Assembly: GCA_034509735.1 (NCBI GenBank)
Contig: JACGWO010000012.1
Span: forward strand, 23,155,188 to 23,219,187
Direction of reading: 5' to 3'
DNA from: Sesamum alatum
Taxonomy: Eukaryota > Streptophyta > Magnoliopsida > Lamiales > Pedaliaceae
Length of the DNA stretch: 64,000 nt
Every line of letters begins with the position of its first letter. Position 1 is the first letter of the stretch. The position numbers were made by a program, and so were the translations under genes. This document shows positions 15,118-25,341 of this stretch, piece after piece. The notes below the pieces were generated by a model. That model did no database searches and had not been told where the DNA came from. It was given only the letters and a program-made list of their open reading frames with translations.

Positions 15118-17582
15118 TCAATGCTTTCTCTTGTTCCCCCCTGCAGCACTAGATTTTGGAGTAGTGAGGACCTGTGCAAACAGGATGATGAGGAGAGCCA
15201 CGGAAATATGCGAACCGTATTTCACCAGCAACCTCTGCAGAGAGAAAGATACTAGGTAAGAGAAGGAGAAGCAGTAGATGTACAAAGTCACAAACAATAT
15301 GAAGTGTTTCGCAAGATATCGAAATACGGGTGAAGTCACAAAGAAAATTGGAGAACTTCTATAAGCAACGGGTATGAAAATATAAAACAATATGAATCAC
15401 ACGTCTCGCTGTTGATGTGGCTTAGTGTTAATCGTTTTAGTGTTTCCACGCCTGACTGTGTACAGGGATTTCCCAAGAAAATCACATAAGTATTGAATTT
15501 TCTCCATCAGTATTGACCATACAAGGTCCAAAGTGATGGCAAATAGCAGAAGACAGATATGAGTATATTGATTTGTCTGAAATATTGGTCTTGGTGATAT
15601 TATTTAGTTCAGCATTACGTAATCTAATCAAAGAGAGAAGTCATTACCTTTGCCTGAGAGTTTTTGTGTATCGCAAGGTAATTGCATCCAGAGAAACAAC
15701 AGAGGAAGGGAAAAAATCAGTCAGTATCACAAGAAACATATTAAAAGGGATCATAGATTATCAATGCTTCATAATTGCAAATAAGTGTAAGACTATTACA
15801 ATTTCAATTTTTGCCTCAGCGGTTGGTTCTGAGAGAATTTTCAGTGGCAGAATCGGGGTTGAGTAAGCCTCCTGAAAATAATAAGAACATTGATATTATA
15901 TATCTGTAACTGTTCTTGGTAATTATAACTTTTGGAGTGAACAAACCTGTAGCTTCAGTTTCGTGGGGATCCGATAAGTGATCAAAGCAGGTGCGCCATA
16001 GTAAACAGTTTTCACTTTAGATTCCAACTCAAATGAATGTGACACAAGGGAACCACTGAGATCAAAAGAAATAACCATCCCATCAGTCATACAGGTGGGC
16101 CAAGAAACGAACAATGAAAACATCTGGAATGAAATTTTAGAATCTTACGAATCAAGTCTTTCCCAGGTCTTAGATGTGTTGCCAATAACAGAATCAAAGA
16201 CCTCTTCAGCCCAACTATCATCAGTGAGGGTTACATCATAGACAGTGCTGCAATTTGACAGCAAATTATTATTTTCTACAGTTAATAAGTTCAATGAAAT
16301 GAACATCATTCAGCTCAAGAAAATCTTAACATTGTGCTGAAGTGCCAAGCAGAAAACACTGAAACACTTATTTAGCATGGTTAATGGTATCATCCCATCT
16401 ATGAGGCATGACCAAAGTAAACTGTTATCGCATTCACAGATCAAAATCTAAAGGAAAGACTTTCGAAATGAATCCAACTTACTGTAGTAGGATCAAACTG
16501 CAAAATTCAGACGTTGCGCTGAATTTTATAGATTAACTTCTGCAGTACTTGTGAAACAGCCAATAAGTGTCAACTTCCTTTAATCCCTTTAATCAAAATC
16601 AATTATGTCTCTTACTTCATAATTTACCAGCAAGATATTCGGGAAAACAGATTCAAACTTGCACATAATGCACCGCAAACAAATGGTTCATGTTCATTCC
16701 TTGGTTCCTTTAGGGCCTAATTTGGAGTGAAACTCAGGGTTTCTCAATTATAAACCTCGTTCCGTCTTCATTTTTTTATCTATTTGGATGCGTGAAAGCA
16801 TGTTTGTCTTAATATACTTTCTTTACAAATGATTTCACATATTCTCACATTGATCATTATTTTATCTACAAATGCACATGCGGCGCGCACGCAAACACAT
16901 ACGCTCACACCACACACACACACAGTATATATATATATATATATATTTCCATCTCTAATCTAATAAATTACGAATATACTTCTCCTGATATACTAACGTG
17001 ACACCACCAACAGTCCTAACAAAATACATTCCTTAGAATAAAAGATACATTTATGTAGGACCAGTACAAGCACAAAATACGAGGAAGCTTCTTTTATCAG
17101 CAGATCTAATAGGACAAAAACTCGATTTTGCTTCATAAAATCGCAAGGATTTAAAAAGTTAGAACATATAGGCATCAATGCACTATATCACCCAGTATCC
17201 GCATCAAAAAATTAAACCTCAAAGATAACCTCACAGAGAATCACGAAAAGAACGCAATCAACAACAAGCATTCGGAACACCAATCATCAGAGAAAAGTTA
17301 AATTAATTCCATCACCAATTAAAAGAAGTCGCTATTTTCAGCGCGAGCGCATACAACTCGCGACAATTCGCAACAAATAGAGAGATAGAGAGCGTACAGC
17401 GAACCAGCATTGTAAATATCGATGGAGACGGACACGCGTTCCAGATCCGAATTCAGTTTGCTGAGAGAAACCCTTTTATGAGCGACGATGAATGGTGAAT
17501 TTCCGGAATCTGCAAACGCTGAAGAGCAAATGAAAATCATGGATAAGAGGGCGATGATCGTCGAAGGGAAAGCTTTCGCCAT
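15118..17582 (-). CDS. Translocon-associated protein beta (TRAP-beta/SSR2), 6 exons, 195 aa
   Basis: TRAP-beta is a single-pass ER membrane subunit of the translocon-associated complex beside Sec61. Exons: 17582-17398, 16247-16149, 16055-15947, 15871-15800, 15653-15648 and 15234-15118; 588 nt, 195 aa. All introns are GT-AG and all phases close. The N-terminus MAKAFPSTIIALLSMIFICS is a signal peptide with likely cleavage after SAFA. A luminal domain follows (SPFIVAHKR, SVSIDIYNAGS, TVYDVTLTDDSW, KVKTVYYGAPALITYRIPTK), then a transmembrane helix at about residues 165-182 (SVALLIILFAQVL). The short basic cytosolic tail ends NKRKH. The fifth exon is only GCAAAG and encodes Ala156-Lys157 before RLLVKYG. 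Skipping it would keep frame but lose the conserved AK. I do not assign a gene symbol. Confidence 0.92.
15648..15653 (-). other. 6-nt microexon of the TRAP-beta gene
   Basis: On the sense strand the context is ...actctcag|GCAAAG|gtaatga..., with AG at 15655-15654 and GT at 15647-15646. It supplies Ala-Lys between ...KIEI (exon 4) and RLLVKYG (exon 6). TRAP-beta proteins have AKRLL here, which supports its use. This is predicted from sequence, not from transcripts. Confidence 0.75.
16905..16947. repeat. (CA)n(TA)n compound microsatellite in TRAP-beta intron 1
   Basis: A run of CA repeats passes directly into a run of TA repeats. It lies inside the first intron of the TRAP-beta gene. Confidence 0.9.
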
Positions 17583-17681
17583 TGATTTCGATCGGATTGA
17601 ACTGAAGCTTCTGTCCTCGTTTTCGAACTGAGATACTGTCAGTCGTCGGGAACCGCACGGGCATATACTGTGTGAAGTTAC

Positions 17682-17689
17682 TTATATAG
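17682..17689 (-). promoter_or_regulatory. Probable TATA box of the TRAP-beta gene
   Basis: The minus strand reads ACTATATAAG about 100 nt upstream of the ATG at 17582, a typical plant TATA-to-ATG distance. Confidence 0.6.
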
Positions 17690-17830
17690 TGTGTACATCT
17701 GTGGGGAAGAATTTCTATGGGCCTCAACTTTGCTTAATGGCCTAATAGATAATGGGCTGGGCTTATTGGCCCAAATTATTGGGCTACTAGATAAACAATT
17801 TTGGAAGCTTGATATTTATAGTAAAATATA

Positions 17831-18254
17831 GGGTAAATTACAACTACCTCCCCTCAAATTTGGCATATTTATAAATAATTTCTCGTTATTTGAAAAATTA
17901 TAAATACTCCTCTGAGGTTTGTAACCATCTAATAAATAACCCATTTGCACCCATTTTTATGGGTGAACTGACAAAAATACCCTTATGCACTGAATTATTT
18001 TTTATTTATTTTTTAAAATTTTTTGGACTATAATACGCAGGAGAGGTTTCTTAAGTTTTTTATACAGAGGAGCAATAACGCAATTTGCTTCGGCTGATTT
18101 TTTTAAAATTTTAATAAAAAATTCAAAAGCAAAATGGTCAATTACAGGTCTTTGGTTAAAAATTACAAACCTCAATGGGGCATTTGTAATTTTTCAAACA
18201 ATGAGGAATATTTGTAATTATGTCAGATCTCAGGGGAGGTGGTTGTAATTTACC
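17831..18254. mobile_element. Family A foldback MITE, copy 1 (Mutator type)
   Basis: The ends are GGGTAAATTACAACTACCTC and, inverted, GGTAAATTACAACCACCTCC. An exact 9-bp duplication TAAAATATA flanks it (17822-17830 and 18255-18263). The sequence is largely self-complementary over 424 bp with no coding capacity. Nine-base duplications point to the Mutator superfamily. Copies 2 and 3 are at 27051 and 60235. Confidence 0.88.
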
Positions 18255-18271
18255 TAAAATATAATTTATTT

Positions 18272-18516
18272 GGGTAAATTATATTGACCCCTCCTGAGGT
18301 TAGTCAAACACTCTCTGGCTTTTCAAAATTATAGCTACACCCCATGAGGGATGTTAGGGTAATATTTTTCATATGGTGTTTGTGTAAGATTTATATTTTA
18401 ATAGGGGAATAGTTATAATTACAACTATAGCCTCAAAGGTATAGTTATAATTTTATAAAAAACAGAAATACTGTGTATTTTGACATAACCTCATGGAGTG
18501 TTAATGTAATTTACCC
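18272..18516. mobile_element. Family B foldback MITE, copy 1
   Basis: Ends GGGTAAATTATATTGACCCC and, inverted, GGGTAAATTACATTAACACT. About 245 bp and self-complementary. It starts only 9 bp after the duplication of family A copy 1. The flanks are AT-rich and similar, but I could not fix an exact duplication. Related, more decayed copies lie near 35840-36063, 49640-49775 and 52300-52535. Confidence 0.7.
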
Positions 18517-18748
18517 ATTAATTTTTCTTCTCTTCTTTCAAATGTTGTTAAAAGAATTTTCCTATGCACATGTATTATATAATTAAAATTATATGTGTTG
18601 AAATTTTTAATTATTATATTAATGTGAAAACAATATATAACAAGTAGTTGGAGTATTCTCAAAACATTACAATCATATTTGCTATCTTAAATTAAATCAA
18701 CACATCATTTTATACTTTCTTGTTTGTTTTTCTTTTTTGTTTTAAATT

Positions 18749-19016
18749 CACTACAACAAAAGATTATATTAATAATGAAATATCAGTGACAATAATTTTT
18801 TTTTATCAATAAGTAATAACCTACGCATGTGCACTAATTAGTGACAACTTTATGCGTTAATTCTTACTAGTGACAATTTATACAAATTAATTGCTACTAT
18901 TAAAATTACAAAATCTATTATTGAGATAAAAAAAAATAATTTTTTTGGTCACTTACATATAATTAATGACAAGATAAAAAATTACTTTTTCATTAATTTC
19001 ATATTTTTTCGTAATA
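18749..19016. mobile_element. CACTA-like MITE, decayed
   Basis: Begins CACTACAACAAAAG, a CACTA-type terminus. It contains the 'agtgaca' phrases shared with the copies at 25342 and 31826, and ends near ttttttcgtaata, a decayed GTAGTG. The right border is approximate. Confidence 0.55.
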
Positions 19017-19318
19017 GTAAGTTGAAACTTATGTTCTACTCGAGTTAATCTGCTAACTCATAAAAAAATAAATTTATTTCCTACATTATAACTCACAACG
19101 GTTTATAAATTATACTAATTCAATACTATTTACTACGATCAGACAAAACTGGATGCAAAAACTTAAGTTATTTTGATCACAGTTAATCAATATTCGGATT
19201 GAAAAAAGAAATACTGATTAGTTCTGTCTCAATTTGGATTTTCTTATGTCATTAGGAAAACACAATTTAAGATTCAAATCCCAGAATCGTTCATGAATTC
19301 AAAGTAAGCAGTCAATAG

Positions 19319-20376
19319 CAGGCTCGTTTCTGACATTTTTGTGGCCCTAGGACGAGAAAGAAAAAAGAGGCCCCTAACGAAGCATATATAAAATAGTTAA
19401 TCCATGGCTATAACTTTCTTTATTATAATTTTAGCTGATCAATGCCTTAGCAAATAATATGCCATATACAAAAAAAAAAAAAAGCAGCACAAGAAAGTAG
19501 CAATATGATAGTGAGTAAATAATATTAGTAACAAGAACCTCAAGAAAAAAAAAGTACAATCAATATATAATAATTCTTAAAATAGTCAAACTCATAAAAT
19601 AAGTTAATTAACCAACTCTAATTTAAATAGTCAAACTCATAAAATAAATTAATTAACTAACTCTAATTTAAATAGTCAAACTCATAAAATATTCCGATTA
19701 AACAACACATCGATCAATATAAATTATAATTATTAAATGAACTAATCAAATAATATAATTATATAAATTAATAATAATTAAAATCTAAAAGATTCGCACA
19801 AAGCATCTACACAAAACCATTACAATTAAACATAGAAAGCAAATAAATAAATGGAAAAGTTCAATAATACAACAAGACAAATTTCAATAATTACTGGATC
19901 CACATCAATACTTCAGATGATTTTGGAAAGAAAAAAAATAAATAAAGGAGGCGTATAGTCCTCAGTACTGCAAGAAGAACATCATGATAATTTCAACATC
20001 AAAATAAAATGCTAAATTCTTACCAGGGTGAAACAAATTATCAAATTTCTTGAAAATTTTGATAGAGTAAGCCGAAAGTAGATTTTTCAGAAAAGGTGGA
20101 GAAGTGACGTTTAAAAAGCTCTTTCAGTTTTGGAACAAATTATGAGAATTCTTGAGAATATCTTATAAGAGAGTACGTAGAAAGGTGAGAAGTCGGTTTG
20201 CAAGAGTCCTTTTAAATCCTAATTACTTGTAGTATTTTTATTGAATATAATAATTGTTTTACATAATTAATTATTCATAATAATAGTAGAAGGGTAATTT
20301 GAGCTGGGTGGAGGCCCCCCTTGAGGGTTGGGTCCTGGGCCATCGCCCTAGCGGCCTACCCTCAGGAACGGCCCTG
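19319..20376. mobile_element. Non-autonomous hAT element with 8-bp target duplication
   Basis: An exact 8-bp duplication GTCAATAG occurs at 19311-19318 and 20377-20384. The left end CAGGCTCGTTTCTGA and the inverse of the right end CAGGGCCGTTCCTGA match over 12 of 15 bases. CAGGG ends and an 8-bp duplication are diagnostic of hAT. The 1058-bp interior is AT-rich with no transposase. A 45-bp tandem repeat (about 2.5 copies, 19581-19692) lies inside. Confidence 0.9.
19581..19692. repeat. 45-bp tandem repeat, about 2.5 copies
   Basis: The phrase aatagtcaaactcataaaat recurs at 19581, 19626 and 19671, exactly 45 bp apart, inside the hAT element. Confidence 0.9.
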
Positions 20377-20620
20377 GTCAATAGTTAATGGTTCAAATTT
20401 GTCGGCTGAAAATACACATTTGATTTCTCAATAGAAAAGCGAGAGAATGTTTTTAGCATTGTGTATTTCAGTAGTAGACAATCAATCGAAGCGGGGGATC
20501 AATCCAATCAAAAGGGGGTGTTTCTTTTAGGGAAAGAATTAAGGAAAATATGAGTCAAAATGCAAGTACAAATAAAAATTCAGTAATTCAGGAAAATTTT
20601 CATCTATTTTGTATCATTTT

Positions 20621-20691
20621 GGTGGCATGGCCGAGTTGTAAGGCGGGGGACTGCAAATCCTTTTTCCTCAATTCAAATAAGGTTGTCGCCT
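20621..20691 (+). pseudogene. trnC-GCA: Plastid-derived tRNA-Cys(GCA) pseudogene
   Basis: The 71-nt segment matches the layout of plastid trnC-GCA: ggtggcatggccgag at the 5' side, anticodon loop ctGCAaa, T-loop attcaaa and 3' acceptor strand tgtcgcct. The acceptor stem still pairs with two G-T wobbles, and the T stem has one mismatch. It differs from a nuclear tRNA-Cys, which would start GGGTCCA or similar. This is inferred to be plastid DNA moved to the nucleus and now decaying. The neighbouring 20500-20620 may be part of the same insertion. Confidence 0.82.
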
Positions 20692-21206
20692 GATCAACAA
20701 AACACTAGAAATCTTTTTTTCTCTTCTGTTATGGTTTTAACTATAATCAAAATATTTACCATAATTTTTAGTTATGGCAAATATTTAGGCCTCGCTGCAA
20801 AAATAATGACTAATGGCCGTTGCTCAATCGTGATTAATTAGTATTCACCATAATTTTTTATTTTTAACCACAGTAATTAACCATAGCGAAAAAATTACAT
20901 TTTTTCTGACCTAAGCTATAGATTGAATATGAGGTTGGACGATAGGATAGCAACACACAATGGCATGTTCACCAAAGTGTTTGCGTGTGCAAACAAAATT
21001 TTTAAAATATTTTATACAATATCGAAAAATATTTGATGAAATTTCTAGAAAGTGAAACTATAAATCCAAAGAGAAAATGTTAGATTAATCGAGCTTATAA
21101 CTTCCTTAAAAAAAAAAAAAAAGAAATTCCTAAGTTATTCTTGAAACTTTAACACATTTCTCAAGAACCACACTACATACTTTTCATCTAAAAAACCAAA
21201 TACATA
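20692..21206. other. Non-coding stretch with old repeat sequence
   Basis: No gene seen. Around 20700-20900 there is loosely self-complementary sequence (repeated 'ttaaccata', 'accataatttt') that recurs in part at 36095-36260, so it is probably a degraded MITE. Confidence 0.45.
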
Positions 21207-21216
21207 TATTTCGACA

Positions 21217-21453
21217 GGGTTTAATGCAATGTACCTTCATGTGATATTGTAAATGAGCAAATTATACCATCTATGAAAAAAAATAGCAATTTAGCTTCAT
21301 ATGTTCTTCAAAATGGAACAATTTACCTCTTTAGACAAAGAGGTAAATTGCTCAATATTAAAGAACACAAAGAGATAAATTGCTATTTTATTTTTCATAG
21401 AGGGATAATTTACTCATTTGTAATATCATAAGGAGGTTGCTTACATTTTTCCC
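21217..21453. mobile_element. Family C foldback MITE, copy 1 (Mutator type)
   Basis: Starts GGGTTTAATGCAATGTACCT and ends CATTTTTCCC. It is flanked by the 10-bp repeat TATTTCGACA (21207-21216 and 21454-21463). The 237-bp body is a near palindrome centred on ctttagacaaag, with gaggtaaattgct arms, so a transcript would fold into one long hairpin. Confidence 0.9.
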
Positions 21454-21675
21454 TATTTCGACAAAGTTAGCTAAACAAACTTATGTACATATTCTTCAAA
21501 CAGTTTCTTCTTATTACATCGATGTTGCATTTTATATTACACTTCCGATATACATATCATAGTATAAAACGCTTTCTTAAATATACAAATAACGTAAATA
21601 GTAATACACGCAATGTGTATACTTTGAATAAAATACAATACGAAATACAACACAAATTTACAATAAAAGAGACGT

Positions 21676-24529
21676 CTAAGCTCCGAGTTGTTGCGACTTC
21701 TTGGCAGAGATGATGGTGAGGATCAAATAGACAGCACATCCCAAGTAAGAAAGTAACGCAGAAATTATGACTCTGTTGCAAAATCTGCCGAATTGGTCGC
21801 AGATAGGCATCCACCCTGTGTGGCTGTTGCCATATTTCCCGACGTACCCTATGGCCGTCGTGGCTGAGCATGCGGCCATCAGCAAGACGGCCATACTCTG
21901 CCAAAATCGTTCGGATTAACACATGAGGATGGTAAAATTTACGACATATATTTGTATAATAGGATAAATCTCATTTTTGGTCCCATATATTAGTCTCAGT
22001 TCAATTTTGGTCCCAATCATTAAAAACATCTTAATTTCAGGACAATATCTTTCAATTTGTCTCAATTTTGGTCCAACGTCAGAAATTGGCGAAAAACGTT
22101 AACGTCCGTTGAAATGAGGCACGTGGCCCTCACATGGTTCGTATAACTTGCGTATTTGGGGAAAAATCACAGATTTGTAACCCTAATTTTTTCCCCAAAT
22201 CCCTGCCCTTTCCTCTGCAAAAAACTCTTGTAAGCCCTTCTTTTCTTTTCTTTTTTTCGAATCTCCCATCGAAGAAGTGAAAGAGCAGCAAATTGTTGCA
22301 AGAAAAATGAGCCTTCGAGACCCAAACTTCAATGGTTTCCCCCCATCCGATTACTGTAAATTTTCTCTCTTTTATATTTCAAAAAATCTGATGATGTTTG
22401 CCGAATCGAAGAAAATATGATGTGAATTCGTGTTAAAGATGCTTTCGTACCACATAACACAAGAGAGATCTTTGGGTAGAAGCCAAATCACTTGTTGAAT
22501 CCATTTTTCCACAGATGAAACTGGAATTTGAGTGAAGAAGGAAGAGAAAAAATCGCGTATGAACCCTAATTTGAGAATCCCCCTCCTTTTTTCTCATTAC
22601 ATGTATATATTTTCCCAAAATACCAACCATGTAAGGGGCACGTGTCTCATTTCAACAGAAGTTAACGTTTTTCATAAATTTCTGACGTTCAGACCAAAAT
22701 TGGAACAAATCAAAAGAGATATTATCCCGAAACTAAGATTTTTATAATGATTTGGACCAAAATTAAACTGGGACTTATATATGGGACCAAAAATGAAATC
22801 TACCCTCATATAATATACTGTCTGAAATGGAATTAATTAATTATAAAGTTTGTACCAAATCATGCAGGAAGAAGTGGAAGAAGTGTGTGGAATGGAGTGG
22901 TGTTCTGGCCAGGACGAAAACAAGAAACAGCGACAGAAGTGAGAAGGCAGATGCTACGACATTCGCGTATGCCAAGAACCTGAAACATACGTGTAACAGA
23001 ATTTATTTTAGGTAAGTATCTCAGTCATGCAAGAAAATTACAAGTGGGATGTTTAGCTATAGGTAACTCCTAAAAGAGAAATAATCAATACGTGAACGCC
23101 TCTTAAAATTCTACCATCTTAACAAAAATGGTAATTATTCCATTTAACTCGCCTATACGTCATGTTTTACATTATAGATTTTCCGTCCCGCTCTGTCTAT
23201 ACGGGAAATCCGTAGCGTAAAGTATCTTGGATTTTTGGTAATACGTACCAAAAAAGCAATAATAATTATATATATAGGCTGTCGAGAGGTCTAATTTAGT
23301 TGGCAAAGTTGAGGCACAATGATTTTAAAGGTCATGAGTTCGAACCTTTGCGTGGGTTGATGTTATTCCTACTGTATAGTAGTCATGATTTGCTGCTGTA
23401 ATAGCTAAGTGTTAGTTTATATGTGATATTATTGATTTGATTGTTTGTAATTGTCTTTGTTCGATATTGATAGCCGGCATGACTGAATGTAATCACTTTA
23501 CTTTCAATAAATAAAATTCATCGCTTTCAATTTAATATATACATATAGGCTTAAATGTATTTTTGGTCCCGTAACTTAAACTATTTGACGCTTTCGTCCT
23601 TTAACTTTCTAGGATAGCATTTTGGTCCTTCATCTTTATAAATTTTATAATTTTTAGTCCTTTTGTTTGCTGGAGTTCACTATTATCCCCGAAAAAAAAT
23701 GCATGTGCCTCTTCACGTGACATTTTTAAATTGGGGCTTTTGCCCCATTTCTGCAAGCACTTTTATCCTTTAACCTTTTAGGGTAACATTTTGGTTGTAT
23801 CTTTTTAGTTTTCACGATTTCGATCCTTTTTTTTCTGCCGGAGTTCACCCTTCTCGCTAGTGGAGGTGAACTCCGGCGAACAAAATGACTGAAATCACAA
23901 AAATTAAAAAGATGTAGAACCAAAATGCTACCCTAAAAAGTTAAAAGGACAAAAACGCCAAATAACCTAAATTACAGAATTAAAAATGCACTATAATTAT
24001 ATAATCACCCCTTAAAATTTGCGTTTACTATAGAAAAGTTCACCAATTTCTTTTCATAATCTTCACTCTAATGAGGAAAAATGAAAAAAAATGCAATCAA
24101 TTCCCCGTCATATCACAAATCATAGGAGGTAAATTGCTAGTTTTTTTTCTTAGGGATTAATTTGTTCATTTGCAATATCATAGGGAGTAAATTAACTGCA
24201 TTAAACTTGAGAAAATACTATAATGTAAGATATGTCAAACACGACGAATTTTGAGTGATGCGTCTAAACTTCAGAGGGCGACATTAGTAGGTTCATGCAT
24301 GTCCGATATATATATAGTACTGATCTTACTTGAAAGCCGAAGAATAGCTGTAACGGGCGTCGACCTGGATTCCGTAAACGACCGCCGTCTGGCTGGTGGT
24401 GAACACAACCCATGCAGCAGCCACAGTAGCAGCACTGGCCAAGACTCTGAGGAAAACTTGGGTTGCAAAGGAGAGTTTTTGAGTTTTCAAGGGTGGGCTG
24501 TGGATGGATTTATCAAAGTTTGTATCCAT
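21676..24529 (-). CDS. CASP-like protein (CASPL1 type), 3 exons, 181 aa
   Basis: CASP-like proteins are four-helix membrane proteins related to the Casparian-strip scaffold CASPs, which organise plasma-membrane domains. Exons: 24529-24330, 22979-22856 and 21897-21676; 546 nt. Junctions restore AFK/FLAYANVV and HDL/SMAVLLM, all GT-AG. Hydrophobic helices lie at about residues 24-50, 68-91, 108-127 and 146-170. The two charged residues conserved in the family are present: Arg28 in helix 1 (TQVFLRVLA) and Asp107 at helix 3 (FLHDLSMAVLL). The extracellular loop before helix 4 has two cysteines (ICDQFGRFCNR). The sequence resembles the CASPL1F subgroup, but I assign that cautiously. Both introns hold transposon insertions, yet the frame is intact. 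Confidence 0.9.
21962..22805. mobile_element. Family E element with long inverted repeats, in CASPL intron 2
   Basis: The left arm starts GGATAAATCTCATTTTTGGT and the inverted right arm starts GGGTAGATTTCATTTTTGGT. Homology runs about 190 bp through CACGTG-containing sequence (gaggcacgtggccctcacatgg versus the inverse of ccatgtaaggggcacgtgtctc). Flanks TTGTATAATA and TCATATAATA agree at 8 of 10 bases. Long inverted repeats and 9-10 bp duplications suggest a MULE. The interior of about 460 bp may hold part of a captured or ancestral gene (see findings). Confidence 0.78.
23283..23525 (+). mobile_element. Probable tRNA-derived SINE in CASPL intron 1
   Basis: A Pol III-like A box (tttagttggcaaag, near 23297) and a B box (gagttcgaacc, near 23337) are correctly ordered with tRNA-like spacing. 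About 180 bp of unrelated sequence follows, ending in an A-rich caataaataaaattc tail. The sequence atataggct just before the element recurs after it at about 23544, which could be the target duplication. Confidence 0.6.
23549..23990. mobile_element. Family D foldback MITE, copy 1, in CASPL intron 1
   Basis: Left arm ggcttaaatgtatttttggtc; the right end carries the inverse (gaattaaaaatgcac). Internal paired phrases include 'tttggcg(t/c)tttcgtcctttaac' and its complement, and 'ggagttcacc' with 'ggtgaactcc'. The length is about 440 bp with no coding capacity. A second copy is at 29155-29554. Confidence 0.75.
24088..24207. mobile_element. Family C MITE, internally deleted copy
   Basis: Retains the family C outer sequence (aaatgcaatcaattcccc) and most of the right arm (ggaggtaaattgctag ... 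gcaatatcatagggagtaaatt), but only about half the usual length. Borders are approximate. It lies in intron 1 of the CASP-like gene. Confidence 0.6.
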
Positions 24530-24638
24530 TGTTGGTTAGTACAACGTTAGAGAGTTGTCTCAATTTGGTTCTCTTGAATGCAAGAAACTGCGCCTACACA
24601 ACAAGTGATGATTGTGGGAGGGAGAATGAGTTTGTGGG

Positions 24639-24648
24639 CTATTTATAG
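24639..24648 (-). promoter_or_regulatory. Probable TATA box of the CASP-like gene
   Basis: The minus strand reads CTATAAATAG, a strong plant TATA consensus, about 110 nt upstream of the ATG at 24529. Confidence 0.72.
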
Positions 24649-24649
24649 A

Positions 24650-25341
24650 GTGGCAAACGTGGTAGTGGGAGTTGAGGAAAATGAGGGTTAGGCTTTCTAG
24701 ATTTAATATTTAGTATTGGTTAACTGTCGCAAAGGCCAACCAGCATCAAAGTAGAAATTTGTCTACGCACCAAGAAATATAACGTCTAATCATGATTAAT
24801 TATCGTGATTAAAAAGATAATTATGATTATAAGTAGTTATTGACCACGATCACGCAATATTTATTGATCGTGATTTTTACGATGGGGGTTAAAACGTTTG
24901 TCATGATGAATGTATTGTGATCATGACTAAGAATCACGGCGAATACTTTTGTCATGGTGAATAATTAAGGTAAATTTTTTAATCGATTTGATTTAAGCAT
25001 AATTAATAATAATTATTTAATATGAATTTTCGTTAATAGCAATTAAAATGTAGGCAATAGTAACGTTTATTTTGTTTTCTTCCAGTGATACGTGGATTGT
25101 GTTGATTGGATTGCCAAATACTACAACAAAATATAATAATGATGACAAAATATAGTTTTCAAGTTGTGATTGAAAGTGACAAGAATTTTAATCTTATGAT
25201 AATATAATCATTAGTGATAAGAATTGTATGTAAAATTGTTAATATAAATACTATTGATACATCTATAGTGATAATTTAACGATGACTGTACAAATAAAGT
25301 GAACAAACAACTATTGATTCTCACCACTGCCTCGTCACTAT
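24650..25341. other. Intergenic AT-rich DNA upstream of the CASP-like gene
   Basis: No gene. 24786-24990 contains many short complementary phrases (atcatgatt, cgtgatt, atcacg). 25122-25340 carries 'actacaacaaaa' and 'agtgaca' phrases of the CACTA-like family without clear ends. Confidence 0.5.
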
